64,000 nt of DNA from assembly GCA_947470515.1 (NCBI GenBank), contig CANITF010000008.1, positions 1-64,000 on the forward strand, read 5' to 3'. The stretch is from Flavobacteriales bacterium (GTDB taxonomy: Bacteria > Bacteroidota > Bacteroidia > Flavobacteriales_D > Crocinitomicaceae). Of this stretch, positions 33,784-42,800 are shown piece by piece. Each line of letters begins with the position of its first letter. Position 1 is the stretch's first letter. A program made the translations under genes and the position numbers. Below the pieces are notes generated by a model. The model made no database searches, was not told where the DNA came from, and saw nothing but the letters and a program-made list of their open reading frames with translations.

Positions 33784-34383
33784 ATGACAGAAGAAATTAA
33801 AGCAGTAAGTTACTGCGTTGGAATGAGTATCGCAGGAAGCTTGATGGAACAAGGTTTAGAGGGTATTTCTCCAGAAACTATGGCACAAGCAATATCAGAT
33901 GCGTTTTCAGGAAAACAACCACAATACACACCCGAAATGGCAAATACAATAATTCAAAATTATTTGCAAAATGCAGGTGAACAAAAATATGCTCAAAACA
34001 AAGAAGTTGGAGAAGCTTTTTTACATGAAAATAAGACGAAACCAGGAATTCATACAACTACTTCTGGACTTCAATATGAAATAGTAACGGAAGGTAATGG
34101 TGCGAAACCAACTGCGGATCAAACTGTTTCAGTGCATTATCATGGTTCATTAATCGACGGTACAGTTTTCGATAGTTCAATCGAACGCGGACAGCCAGCA
34201 ACATTTGGTGTACACCAAGTAATTCCAGGATGGACAGAAGCTTTACAATTGATGAATGTTGGGTCAAAATACAGATTGTATATTCCACAAGAATTATCTT
34301 ACGGAGCAAATCCACATCCAGGTGGACCAATCAAACCATTTAGTGCGTTGATTTTCGACGTTGAACTTTTAGAAATTATCTAA
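33784..34383 (+). CDS. FKBP-type peptidyl-prolyl isomerase (FkpA/Mip-like), no signal
   Basis: A 199-aa protein. Residues 1-90 form a helical dimerisation region as in Mip/FkpA. Residues ~95-199 form an FKBP domain (SGLQYEIVTEGNGAKP, VSVHYHGSLIDGTVFDSS, VIPGWTEALQLM, YRLYIPQELSYGA, ALIFDVELLEI). No signal peptide or lipobox is visible, so it should act in the cytoplasm. The next gene overlaps by one base (TAATG junction), so the pair is co-transcribed. Confidence 0.9.
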   Translation: MTEEIKAVSYCVGMSIAGSLMEQGLEGISPETMAQAISDAFSGKQPQYTPEMANTIIQNYLQNAGEQKYAQNKEVGEAFLHENKTKPGIHTTTSGLQYEIVTEGNGAKPTADQTVSVHYHGSLIDGTVFDSSIERGQPATFGVHQVIPGWTEALQLMNVGSKYRLYIPQELSYGANPHPGGPIKPFSALIFDVELLEII

Positions 34384-35324
34384 TGAATAAGTTATTCTTT
34401 TTAATCTTCCCAGTTCTATTGTTTAGCTGTGGAGAAAATACCAACGAAGAAGTTGAAGAAGTTGTAAAACTTGAAACACAAAAAGACCGTTTGTCATACG
34501 TTTTAGGAGCAATGAATGCAAAAACAATCGTTGGAACGCAAGATCCAAATATTGATAAATTGGATTTAGAGCAAATTGCAATTGGTTTTGGTAACAATTT
34601 GAATGGAAATAAGCCAACAGATTGTGAAGCAACGTTAATTAAATTATTTGGACCTAATTTCCAAGATTTCGATTCAACATATGCCAAAGAAGGTGCTCAA
34701 TGTTTAGGTAAATTAACTGGTTATGCATTTTATCAAGATATGATTAAAATGGATGGTCTTGAGTCTGTTGACATGAACATGGTTAAAATTGGATTCAGAC
34801 AGGGATTATTGAAAAAAGACACCCTGATTGCAGAAACTGAAAAACAAACAATTATTCAAAATTTCATCAAAGACTTAAATGTTAAAAATGGAAAAAGAAT
34901 GATGGACAAAGCTCGTAAAATCACAGGTGCTCAAGTCTTTGAAAATGGCATTGTAATGGAAGTTATTTCTGAAGGTAAAGGCGGGAGTCCGAGCGCAACA
35001 GATGATGTGAAAGTTGAATATATTTTAACTTCTGCAATGGGTGATACTGTTCAAAGTTCATACGAAATGAAAAAGAAACCAGGAGCTCCCCAAGAAGCTG
35101 TTGCTTTGAAATTGAATGGTGGAGTAATTCCTGGATGGTCATTCATTGTTCCAAAAATGAAAAAAGGAGGAAAGTATAGAATTTATGTTCCTTGGGAATT
35201 AGCTTATGGCGAAGATATGGGTAGAGAATCTTTATGCTTTGTAATTGAACTTATTGACTATGCGAAAGAAGGAAGTTTCGTAAAGCCAAAAGCTCCAGCG
35301 GTTAATCCTGCACAAGGGTTTTAA
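34383..35324 (+). CDS. FKBP-like lipoprotein
   Basis: A 313-aa lipoprotein: signal MNKLFFLIFPVLLFSC with lipobox Cys16. It then carries a long helical segment (about 40-190) like the N-terminal part of Mip/FkpA, and an FKBP domain in the last ~110 residues (VKVEYILTSAMGDTVQSSY, GVIPGWSFIVPKMKKGGKY, YVPWELAYGE). It probably folds envelope proteins. It follows the cytoplasmic FKBP gene with a one-base overlap. A terminator at 35344-35370 closes the pair. Confidence 0.87.
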   Translation: MNKLFFLIFPVLLFSCGENTNEEVEEVVKLETQKDRLSYVLGAMNAKTIVGTQDPNIDKLDLEQIAIGFGNNLNGNKPTDCEATLIKLFGPNFQDFDSTYAKEGAQCLGKLTGYAFYQDMIKMDGLESVDMNMVKIGFRQGLLKKDTLIAETEKQTIIQNFIKDLNVKNGKRMMDKARKITGAQVFENGIVMEVISEGKGGSPSATDDVKVEYILTSAMGDTVQSSYEMKKKPGAPQEAVALKLNGGVIPGWSFIVPKMKKGGKYRIYVPWELAYGEDMGRESLCFVIELIDYAKEGSFVKPKAPAVNPAQGF

Positions 35325-35343
35325 ATAAAATAAAGATGTTTAT

Positions 35344-35370
35344 AAGGGGTTTCGCAAGAAGCCCTTTTTT
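35344..35370. terminator. Terminator between the FKBP pair and a convergent gene
   Basis: Arms AAGGGGTT and AAGCCCTT (one mismatch) with loop TCGCAAG, followed by TTTTT at 35365-35370. The convergent minus-strand gene ends at 35372. Confidence 0.7.
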
Positions 35371-35371
35371 A

Positions 35372-35998
35372 TTACCACGTCTCTTCAACTGGTTCTTTTT
35401 CTGTTTTTTTCGACTTCGATTGTTTCTTATTGTGCGTCAATGGAAAGAAAAAAGATATTCTATAAATTAATGGGATATATTTTACTATTTGTCCATTAAC
35501 ATCTTTTGTAGTCAGAAAATAAGCTTGTCTGAAAGGGCTGTTTTTGCTATTAATTACATCATAATAAGCACCAACATTTATTCTAACAATTCCATTAAAT
35601 TCTTTCGAAAATCCAGCGCAAATAAATAGTGTGGGTACAATTTTCTTAAATACAGCACTTGTGTCAATGAATGTATTTGAAGTTTTTAATACTTCCAACT
35701 CAGCCCCGCCAAAGATGACATTCTTATATCTTGCATGTAGAAAAAAACCTCCACCAAAATTATTGTAACTAGCTTTCTGCCCGGCCAAATTATTTGCCCA
35801 AGTTCGTTGATATCGAATGGATGGGCCTAAAATTAAATTTTCATTCATCACAAAACCAAATTTCGGTCCAATACCATAAGATCCTCCAAATGTTGAAGCT
35901 CCAAAAAATCCATCAAAACCAATTTCTGTTCCCTCAATTTTTTGAGCAAAGGAGAGACTAGAAGCGAAAAACAAATAGATTAAAATAATTCTTTTCAT
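35372..35998 (-). CDS. Predicted outer-membrane beta-barrel protein, unknown
   Basis: A 208-aa protein with a clean signal peptide (residues 1-18, ending SFAQ). It then has glycine- and aromatic-rich strands (DGFFGASTFGGSYGIGPKFG, NLILGPSIRYQRTW, GGGFFLHARYKNVIFG) typical of small outer-membrane barrels. The C-terminus is lysine- and serine-rich (KKQSKSKKTEKEPVEETW), unusual for a barrel end. I do not recognise a named family. It is transcribed toward the FKBP genes and divergently from folD. Confidence 0.65.
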   Translation of the reverse strand: MKRIILIYLFFASSLSFAQKIEGTEIGFDGFFGASTFGGSYGIGPKFGFVMNENLILGPSIRYQRTWANNLAGQKASYNNFGGGFFLHARYKNVIFGGAELEVLKTSNTFIDTSAVFKKIVPTLFICAGFSKEFNGIVRINVGAYYDVINSKNSPFRQAYFLTTKDVNGQIVKYIPLIYRISFFFPLTHNKKQSKSKKTEKEPVEETW

Positions 35999-36082
35999 AC
36001 TCTTGTGTTTTTTTACAAAGATATGGCTTATTTATTTTTTAAAAGAATTGAATAGTTTCTTTTAATTATAGGTTCACAATCC

Positions 36083-36090
36083 TATATTTG
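36083..36090 (+). promoter_or_regulatory. -7 box of folD
   Basis: Perfect TATATTTG, 15 bases before the ATG at 36106. Its last three bases form the TTG that would open a longer frame, so the ATG is the better start. Confidence 0.5.
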
Positions 36091-36105
36091 TTTAAAATAA
36101 CTTCC

Positions 36106-36984
36106 ATGATTCTACTAGACGGTAAAACTACATCTGAGAACATTAGAAAAGAGCTTGGTGAAGCAATTCAACTTCGAAAAAGTAAAGGAATGAAAATTCC
36201 TCATCTAGTGGCTATCTTAGTTGGGAATGATGGTGGATCTAAAACCTATGTCGAAGCAAAAGTTAAAGCGTGCGAACAAATTGGTTTCGAAAGTTCTTTG
36301 ATTAGATACGATGAAACAATTTCTGAAAAGGAGTTGTTGGACAAGGTTCATTCGTTAAACATAGATGATGATATTGATGGATTTATTGTGCAATTGCCAC
36401 TTCCAAAGCATATTGATGAAATGAAAGTCACAGAAGCAATCGATCCTAAAAAAGATGTCGATGGTTTTCATCCAATGAATTTAGGAAATATGGTGTTAAA
36501 TCTGCCTGGTTTCCTTCCTGCAACTCCAGCAGGAATAATTGAATTATTGAAAAGATATAAGATAGAAACTGAAGGGAAAAATTGCGTAGTTATCGGCCGA
36601 AGTAATATTGTAGGAATGCCCTTAAGTATTATGCTCGCTAGAAATACAAACCCCGGAAATTGCACCGTTACGTTGACACATAGTAAAACAAAAAACATCA
36701 AAGAAATTTGTCGGAATGCAGATATCCTTATTGCCGCAATAGGGAAGCCTGATTTTGTTACAGCTGATATGGTTAAAAATGGAGCTGTAGTAATTGACGT
36801 TGGAACCACAAGAGTTGAGGATCCAACCAAACTAAGTGGTTGGAAATTAAAAGGCGATGTAAAATTCGACGAAGTAGCTGAAAAATGTTCTTATATTACA
36901 CCTGTTCCCGGTGGAGTAGGCCCAATGACAATTGCGTCATTAATGATCAATACTTTAAGAGCAATGGAACTTAAAGGAATTTAA
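36106..36984 (+). CDS. folD: Bifunctional methylenetetrahydrofolate dehydrogenase/cyclohydrolase
   Basis: About 292 aa from the ATG at 36106 (MILLDGK). It converts 5,10-methylene-THF to 10-formyl-THF in one-carbon metabolism. Landmarks: [17 protein letters not shown] with the catalytic Tyr and Lys, [27 protein letters not shown], the NADP-binding [14 protein letters not shown], and the C-terminal [11 protein letters not shown]. It is complete. Intergenic bases before the next gene are few, but co-transcription with the YqaE-like gene is uncertain. Confidence 0.97.
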   Translation: MILLDGKTTSENIRKELGEAIQLRKSKGMKIPHLVAILVGNDGGSKTYVEAKVKACEQIGFESSLIRYDETISEKELLDKVHSLNIDDDIDGFIVQLPLPKHIDEMKVTEAIDPKKDVDGFHPMNLGNMVLNLPGFLPATPAGIIELLKRYKIETEGKNCVVIGRSNIVGMPLSIMLARNTNPGNCTVTLTHSKTKNIKEICRNADILIAAIGKPDFVTADMVKNGAVVIDVGTTRVEDPTKLSGWKLKGDVKFDEVAEKCSYITPVPGGVGPMTIASLMINTLRAMELKGI

Positions 36985-37011
36985 ATTTTTAACCAATTAA
37001 TAATTAATATA

Positions 37012-37644
37012 ATGAAAACCAATGCAATTATTTTTTTGAGCTTATTAACCACGTTAATTCTAGGTTCATGTTCTACTTCTAATGAAGTCGTAGGAGGAGG
37101 AATTTTTCAAAAGAGAAAATACAATGATGGAGTTTATTGGAATAGAACTTCCAACTTAAAAGAATCATCTGGAAAAAATGAGAAAGGTCATGATATTTTT
37201 AAAGATGAAGAAAAATCGTCTGTTAGTTTGTATAATGAATCAACAAAAGATTTAACAAGCTTCGCGGTTAATCAAAAAGTTGCAGATGAAATTCAAATTG
37301 ATGAAGCTAATTCTTCGGAATTAAATTCTAGTTTCATTTTAGTTGATAAAAATGAATTGCCAGAAAATAATTCTTCTTCACAAGCTGATAATCAAAAAAC
37401 AAGTGTGATTGAAAAAACGAAAGAGTATAGAAATACTGCAAAAAAGGAAAACAAACGAAAAAATAATAAAGCAGATGATATGTTTATTATTGCTGTTATT
37501 TTAGCATTATTGATTCCACCTTTAGGAGTAGCCGTTCATACTAATATTGATTGGACAAAAGTTTTGATTTGTTTACTACTAACATTTTTATTCTTTTTAC
37601 CAGGGATGATTTATGCTCTTTTAGTGGTATTTGATAAAATATAA
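37012..37644 (+). CDS. Lipoprotein with C-terminal YqaE/Pmp3-like membrane domain
   Basis: A 210-aa protein. The N-terminus is a lipoprotein signal (LLTTLILGSC, Cys20). Residues 21-150 are polar, Lys/Asn/Ser-rich and probably disordered. The last ~55 residues match the YqaE/Pmp3 proteolipid family (ILALLIPPLGVAVHT, LICLLLTFLFFLPGMIYALL). This domain usually stands alone as a 50-60-aa membrane protein linked to stress and ion homeostasis. The combined form is frequent in Bacteroidota. Topology is odd, because a lipidated N-terminus and two helices would both anchor it. Confidence 0.75.
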   Translation: MKTNAIIFLSLLTTLILGSCSTSNEVVGGGIFQKRKYNDGVYWNRTSNLKESSGKNEKGHDIFKDEEKSSVSLYNESTKDLTSFAVNQKVADEIQIDEANSSELNSSFILVDKNELPENNSSSQADNQKTSVIEKTKEYRNTAKKENKRKNNKADDMFIIAVILALLIPPLGVAVHTNIDWTKVLICLLLTFLFFLPGMIYALLVVFDKI

Positions 37645-37660
37645 AAAGAAATATTCAATG

Positions 37661-37688
37661 AAAAGGAGCTTTTTTAAGCTCCTTTTTT
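37661..37688. terminator. Bidirectional terminator between YqaE-like and flavoprotein genes
   Basis: Arms AAAAGGAGCTT and AAGCTCCTTTT with loop TTTT, followed by T bases on the plus strand and preceded by A bases for the minus-strand gene ending at 37692. Confidence 0.92.
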
Positions 37689-37691
37689 GTT

Positions 37692-39182
37692 TCACAACCT
37701 TTCCAACGGTGTTTTGACTCCTTCAACCAATGAATAACAAGATAGTTTATCTTTAAAAACGGAAGATTTAAAAACCGATTTTTTTAAAAGCATTCGAACA
37801 CACTCTTGTATCCCTTCAACTATTGATGGGTGAGGATGAATTAATTCAGATAAAACTTCAATCGACATGTTTAATTTAATCAATAATCCAACTGCTTGAA
37901 TTGCAGATGATGCATGCTCTCCAACAGCTCTCATGCCTAATATTTTCATTTCCTTATCATTGGTAACAATAATCTTAAAAAAACCTTGTGTTTTACGCAT
38001 CGCAATTGCCCGTGCAATTACTGAAAAGTCTAATTTCACAACTTTTACAGGAATATTGTTTTGTATACAAGTTTGTTCGTTCATTCCAACAGCCGCCACT
38101 TCAGGATGCAAAAACATGATTGTACAAATATTGTCATAACTTAATCGCTCAGTTTTTTGACCAAACATTTTTTCGACCGCATGTCGCGCTTCAATTTCGC
38201 CCATGTTCACCAATGCAATTCTGCCACTAACATCTCCAACAGCATATATATTAGGGATATTGGTTTTCGTATCATCGTCACCGATATGTATTCCCCGTTG
38301 CGACATTTCAACTCCTGCTGTTTCCAAACCTAAATTCTCAACATTTGGAATTCGACCAATTGACATCAATGCTTTTTCAACGCGAATGATTTCCTTTCTG
38401 CCATCAGAATAGGCAAGTTCATATTCTACTTCTCCATCAATTGTTTCTATTCGTTCCAATTTTGCATTAGAATGAATAACAACTCCTTTTTCAATCAAAT
38501 TTCCAGCTACCAATTTTGAAATATCTTCGTCTTCAAATGGTAATATACGCTCTGCTCTATCTATAATATGAACTTTTGTCTTTCCGAAATTTGAAAAAAT
38601 AGTTGCGTATTCACAACCTATAACTCCAGCTCCAACGATTACTAAACTTTTCGGATAATCTTCTATTTGATCAATTCCATCGCTCGTCATAATCGTTTTT
38701 TCATCAACAATTATTTTAGGGTCTTTTCTCGGTCTACTGCCTGTTGCAAGAATTATATTCTCCCCCCAAATAACTTTTTGTTCACCTTCATGATCAATTA
38801 TAACCTCATTTTTTGATTTTAAACTTCCTGCACCTCTTTCATAGTGTAGGAGTTTCTGCATTGTTTCTGTTTGAAGTAATTTAATATGACAAGAGTATTG
38901 AAACTTGCGTTCAAAAATGGCTTCGTCTAATGTTTTTTTGACATCTTTCCATGATAACTCAAATTTCGAGCGCCCACTAGAAACTATCATTTCATTAATT
39001 CCAGATACTTTGTTCGCAATTTCCCAAAGTGTTTTAGATGAAAGCGCACCGTTGTATACTCCTGCACCCCCAACTTTATCTTTTTCAATTAAGCAAACGC
39101 GTTTTCCGTAATCTACTGCTCGCATAGCTCCTGCATATCCTGCGGGACCACCACCTATAATTATTAAATCAAATTTATCCAT
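37692..39182 (-). CDS. Dihydrolipoamide dehydrogenase-like flavoprotein lacking redox cysteines
   Basis: A 496-aa class I pyridine nucleotide-disulfide reductase fold: FAD motif LIIIGGGPAGYAGAMRA, NAD(P) motif IVGAGVIGCEYATIFSNFG, second FAD contact IYAVGDVSGRIALVNMGEIEA, and the C-terminal interface motif HPHPSIVEGI. At the site of the CxxxxC disulfide the sequence reads GGAGVYNGALSSK, so both cysteines are replaced (by Gly41 and Ala46). It therefore cannot act as a dithiol reductase. A pyridine nucleotide transhydrogenase-like or other flavin-only activity is conceivable. It is monocistronic. Confidence 0.88.
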   Translation of the reverse strand: MDKFDLIIIGGGPAGYAGAMRAVDYGKRVCLIEKDKVGGAGVYNGALSSKTLWEIANKVSGINEMIVSSGRSKFELSWKDVKKTLDEAIFERKFQYSCHIKLLQTETMQKLLHYERGAGSLKSKNEVIIDHEGEQKVIWGENIILATGSRPRKDPKIIVDEKTIMTSDGIDQIEDYPKSLVIVGAGVIGCEYATIFSNFGKTKVHIIDRAERILPFEDEDISKLVAGNLIEKGVVIHSNAKLERIETIDGEVEYELAYSDGRKEIIRVEKALMSIGRIPNVENLGLETAGVEMSQRGIHIGDDDTKTNIPNIYAVGDVSGRIALVNMGEIEARHAVEKMFGQKTERLSYDNICTIMFLHPEVAAVGMNEQTCIQNNIPVKVVKLDFSVIARAIAMRKTQGFFKIIVTNDKEMKILGMRAVGEHASSAIQAVGLLIKLNMSIEVLSELIHPHPSIVEGIQECVRMLLKKSVFKSSVFKDKLSCYSLVEGVKTPLERL

Positions 39183-39314
39183 CTTTTAATTAAATTCGCA
39201 CTGATTTTATTCTATAATGACACTTCAAAAGATAGGAAACTTTTATAGATGTAATTAGAAGCTATAAATATAAAAATATAAGCCAAGTTGAACATTAACT
39301 AATGCCTAATTAAT

Positions 39315-39806
39315 TTGAAAGAAGAATTCAACCAATCTATTGAAAATGCTAAAATTGAAAAGGATATCATTAAAAAATCCTTTGTTAAATTAAAGCAAAA
39401 AAAGCCGAAAGATTTAGACCAAGTATTTGAATCTCTGCATACGAAAGTTTTTCAGAAAATTGATTGTCTGGATTGTGCAAATTGCTGTAAAACAACAAGT
39501 CCAATCTTTAGAGATATTGATATCAAAAGAATTGCTAAATATTTCAGAATGAAAGAACATCAATTCATTGACCAATATTTGTTTATGGATGCAGAAAGTG
39601 ATTACGTTTTAAAAAAGTCACCTTGTGCTTTTTTAGGTAATGACAACAAATGTTCCATCTATGAATACAGACCTTTGGCATGCAGAGAATATCCACATAC
39701 CAATCGAAAAAATATGTACCAAATCCTTGAATTAACTCAAAAAAACACAGAGATATGTCCGGCTGTAGCAAGAATCGTAAATGAAATAGTTTTAAAATAT
39801 AAATAG
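39315..39806 (+). CDS. YkgJ-family cysteine cluster protein
   Basis: A 163-aa protein of the YkgJ/UPF0153 Fe-S or zinc cluster family. The cysteine pattern is CLDCANCCKTT near the middle, then SPCAFLGNDNKCSIYEYRPLACREYP, and a last Cys in EICPAVARI. Function is unknown; such proteins are thought to bind a metal cluster. The start is probably TTG at 39315, as no ATG lies in frame upstream of the conserved part. The adhesin gene follows 51 bases later on the same strand. Confidence 0.85.
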   Translation: MKEEFNQSIENAKIEKDIIKKSFVKLKQKKPKDLDQVFESLHTKVFQKIDCLDCANCCKTTSPIFRDIDIKRIAKYFRMKEHQFIDQYLFMDAESDYVLKKSPCAFLGNDNKCSIYEYRPLACREYPHTNRKNMYQILELTQKNTEICPAVARIVNEIVLKYK

Positions 39807-39857
39807 AGCCAACTATTTTATGATTATTTTCGTCTAAAACTGTGAAAAACACAAACT

Positions 39858-42800
39858 ATGAAAATTAAACTGGCAAAAATACTGCTGGCTTTTATTAGCT
39901 TCTCTCCATTAATTTCCTTTGCTCAAAAAGGCAAGGATAGCACCTACACAACGGTTTCAGTTACAAATACTATTGTAAATACGTATACTTATCTTATGTT
40001 AAATGCCACTGCTGGTGGCACATCTATTAATGTAAATGGTAATGCAATGGCTGGTGGTGCGTTCTCAGGTAATTTGGCTCCTGGTGATCTCATCATGATT
40101 ATTCAAATGCAGGGAGCATCAATGGATATTGATATTACAATACCTACTGATCCATCTTTTGGACCAGGGAATTATACTACTCCAAATGGGCATACATATG
40201 ATGGGTCTTGGCCACAATATCAAGATCTTTGGGGACAAATCACAACGGTTGCACCTTTTAACAATTATAACAATGCTGGGAAACATGAGCTCAGAGAAGT
40301 ACTAAGTATTTCAGGTGGAAATATCATAAATTTAACTTGTGCGTTACAAAATTCTTACACAGCAACTGGGCATACACAAATTGTGCGGATTCCTAGATTT
40401 AAAAATTTAACATTAACTGCAGGTGCCTCCTCAATTGTTCCAGTTGCTTGGAATGGTCAAACTGGCGGAGTTGTAGCAATAGAAGTTAATGGAAATTTAG
40501 TAATCAATGCTGGAGCAAAAATCTCCGCAAGCGCAATGGGTTCGAGGGGAGCACTTGCAAATAATCTAGGTGTTGGAACAGGTGCCGCAACTGCCCATAC
40601 TAATGGAAATGGTTACGGAAGCACTTTTTTAGGAACATTTAATGGTGCCGATGGTGCACGAAAAGGAGAAGGAATTGGAGGTTATACAACTGAATATGCT
40701 GCTTTATACTCGGAATTTGGACGAGGAGCTCCTGCCAATGGTGGAGGTGGTGGCGGCCATTCAAATTCTGGCGGTGGCGGTGGTGCCAACGTCGGTGCAG
40801 GGGCATACACAGGGAAAGGTGTTCCAACAACTACCTTTGGAAATGGTCCTTGGAATCTTGAATTAGCTGGTTTTGGAGGTTCCTCAAGTTCAGGCGGTGG
40901 TAGAGGCGGTTATTCATTATCTTATGTAAATCAAAGCCCATTGGCTTTTAAACCAAATTTGGCAAGTTGGGGTGGAAATGCACGAAGAGAAAATGGTGGT
41001 TTAGGTGGTCATCCTTTAGCGTATGATGCTACCCGATTATTTATGGGCGGTGGCGGTGGCGCTGGTGAAGAAGATTCTGGTCAAGCAGGGGATGGAGGAA
41101 ATGGTGGAGGAATTGTATATGTCGTTTCATACGGAACTATTAGTGGAACTGGCAGTTTAGAATCTAACGGAGCTGTTGGTCAAAATTCAAATCCATTAAA
41201 TCAAAGTACAAATCCTTTACCTTCAAGTACAAATAAAAAAGGAAATGATGGTGCTGGTGGAGGAGGTGCAGGAGGATCAATTTACATTAAAAATAGTAAT
41301 ACTATTCCAGCAACAATTTCACTTACAGCAAATGGAGGAGTCGGTGGTAACCATGCGTTATTAGTTGGTCTTGGCGCCTCATCAGAAGCATCTGGCCCAG
41401 GTGGAGGTGGAGGTGGTGGTAACATCACTTTGACATCTGGTACACCAGTTCAATCTCTTATTGGCGGAGTTTCTGGGACTTCAAGTTGTTCACCAACTCC
41501 TACACAAATCAGTTCATTATTCAACGTAAATGGTGCAACAAATGGTGCTGCTGGAGTTGTAAATCCTGCTAGTACTATTTTCAATTATACAGCTAATAAT
41601 GTAAGTATTTGTCAAGGAACGAATCCAACTTTAACGGCTGTTGTAACTGGTACTTTACCTGGTGTATTAAATTGGTATTCAGTACCATTTGGTGGAACTT
41701 CTTTAGGAACGGGCACAACGTATACTATTCCATTACCGCTTCTTGCCGCAGGAGTTTATACATATTACGTTGGTGTTTGTCCAGGTACATTTCGAGTTCC
41801 AGTTAAAGTAACTGTAAATCCAAGACCAGTTATCAATGGTGTTGCTGTTTTGACAAATCCAAATTGTATTTCGGCAGGTTCAATTACAGGTTTAACTGTG
41901 AGTGGAGGAACGCCAGGTTATACATACTCATGGAATGGGACATCAACTGCTGGACCTAATTATACAAATATTCCTGCAGGTACATATAATTTAACTGTTA
42001 CAGATATTAACGGATGTACTGATACTGATGGTCCTCATACATTGGTTGGAACATCGGGTCCAATTATTAATGCTACTGCAGTAGTTGTCCAAAATCAATT
42101 GTGTAATGGTACATTCGGTTCTATTACAGGAATCACTGCAACAGGGACAAGTTTGACTTATTCATGGTCAAATTCAGGTGGTACCTCATTAAATGCATCA
42201 AATTTAGTGGCGGGAGCATATACTTTAACAGTTACCGATGGAATTGGTTGTACAGCTACTTCAGGTCCTTATAATGTTGGGTTTACTGCAGGTCCAACAG
42301 TCGATGCAACTGGAATAGTTATTACACCTGAAACATGTGGAAATGCAAACGGTGCTATTTCTGGAATCACAGCAACTGGATCGGGTTTAACGTATACGTG
42401 GAATGCGATTACTAATCCATCAATAAATATTTCATCTCAAGTGGGTGGGTCTTATTCCTTAGTAATTTCAGATGTAAATGGTTGCACTGTTTCATCTGGG
42501 CCTCATGTGATTCCTTCTATTACTGGTCCGACAATAAGTACAATGGCAATCAGTGTTTTAAATGAGAATTGCAGTCAAGGAAACGGAAGTATTAGCGGAT
42601 TAACGATTGTTGGTGGAACTCCAACTTACACTATTAGCTGGTCCAATACTGCACAAACAACTTTGGATATTTCCAATTTAGTAACAGGGCAATATACATT
42701 AACAGTAACTGATTTCAACAATTGTGTTGCAACTTCTGGACCTTATGATATTGCAAATTTATCTGGACCAGTATTAGATGTTACAGCCGTTACTATCCAG

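Noticed and set aside
40639-40866. Small frames on both strands in the glycine-rich part of the adhesin gene
   Set aside because: Shadows of GGN-rich coding sequence; no independent signals.
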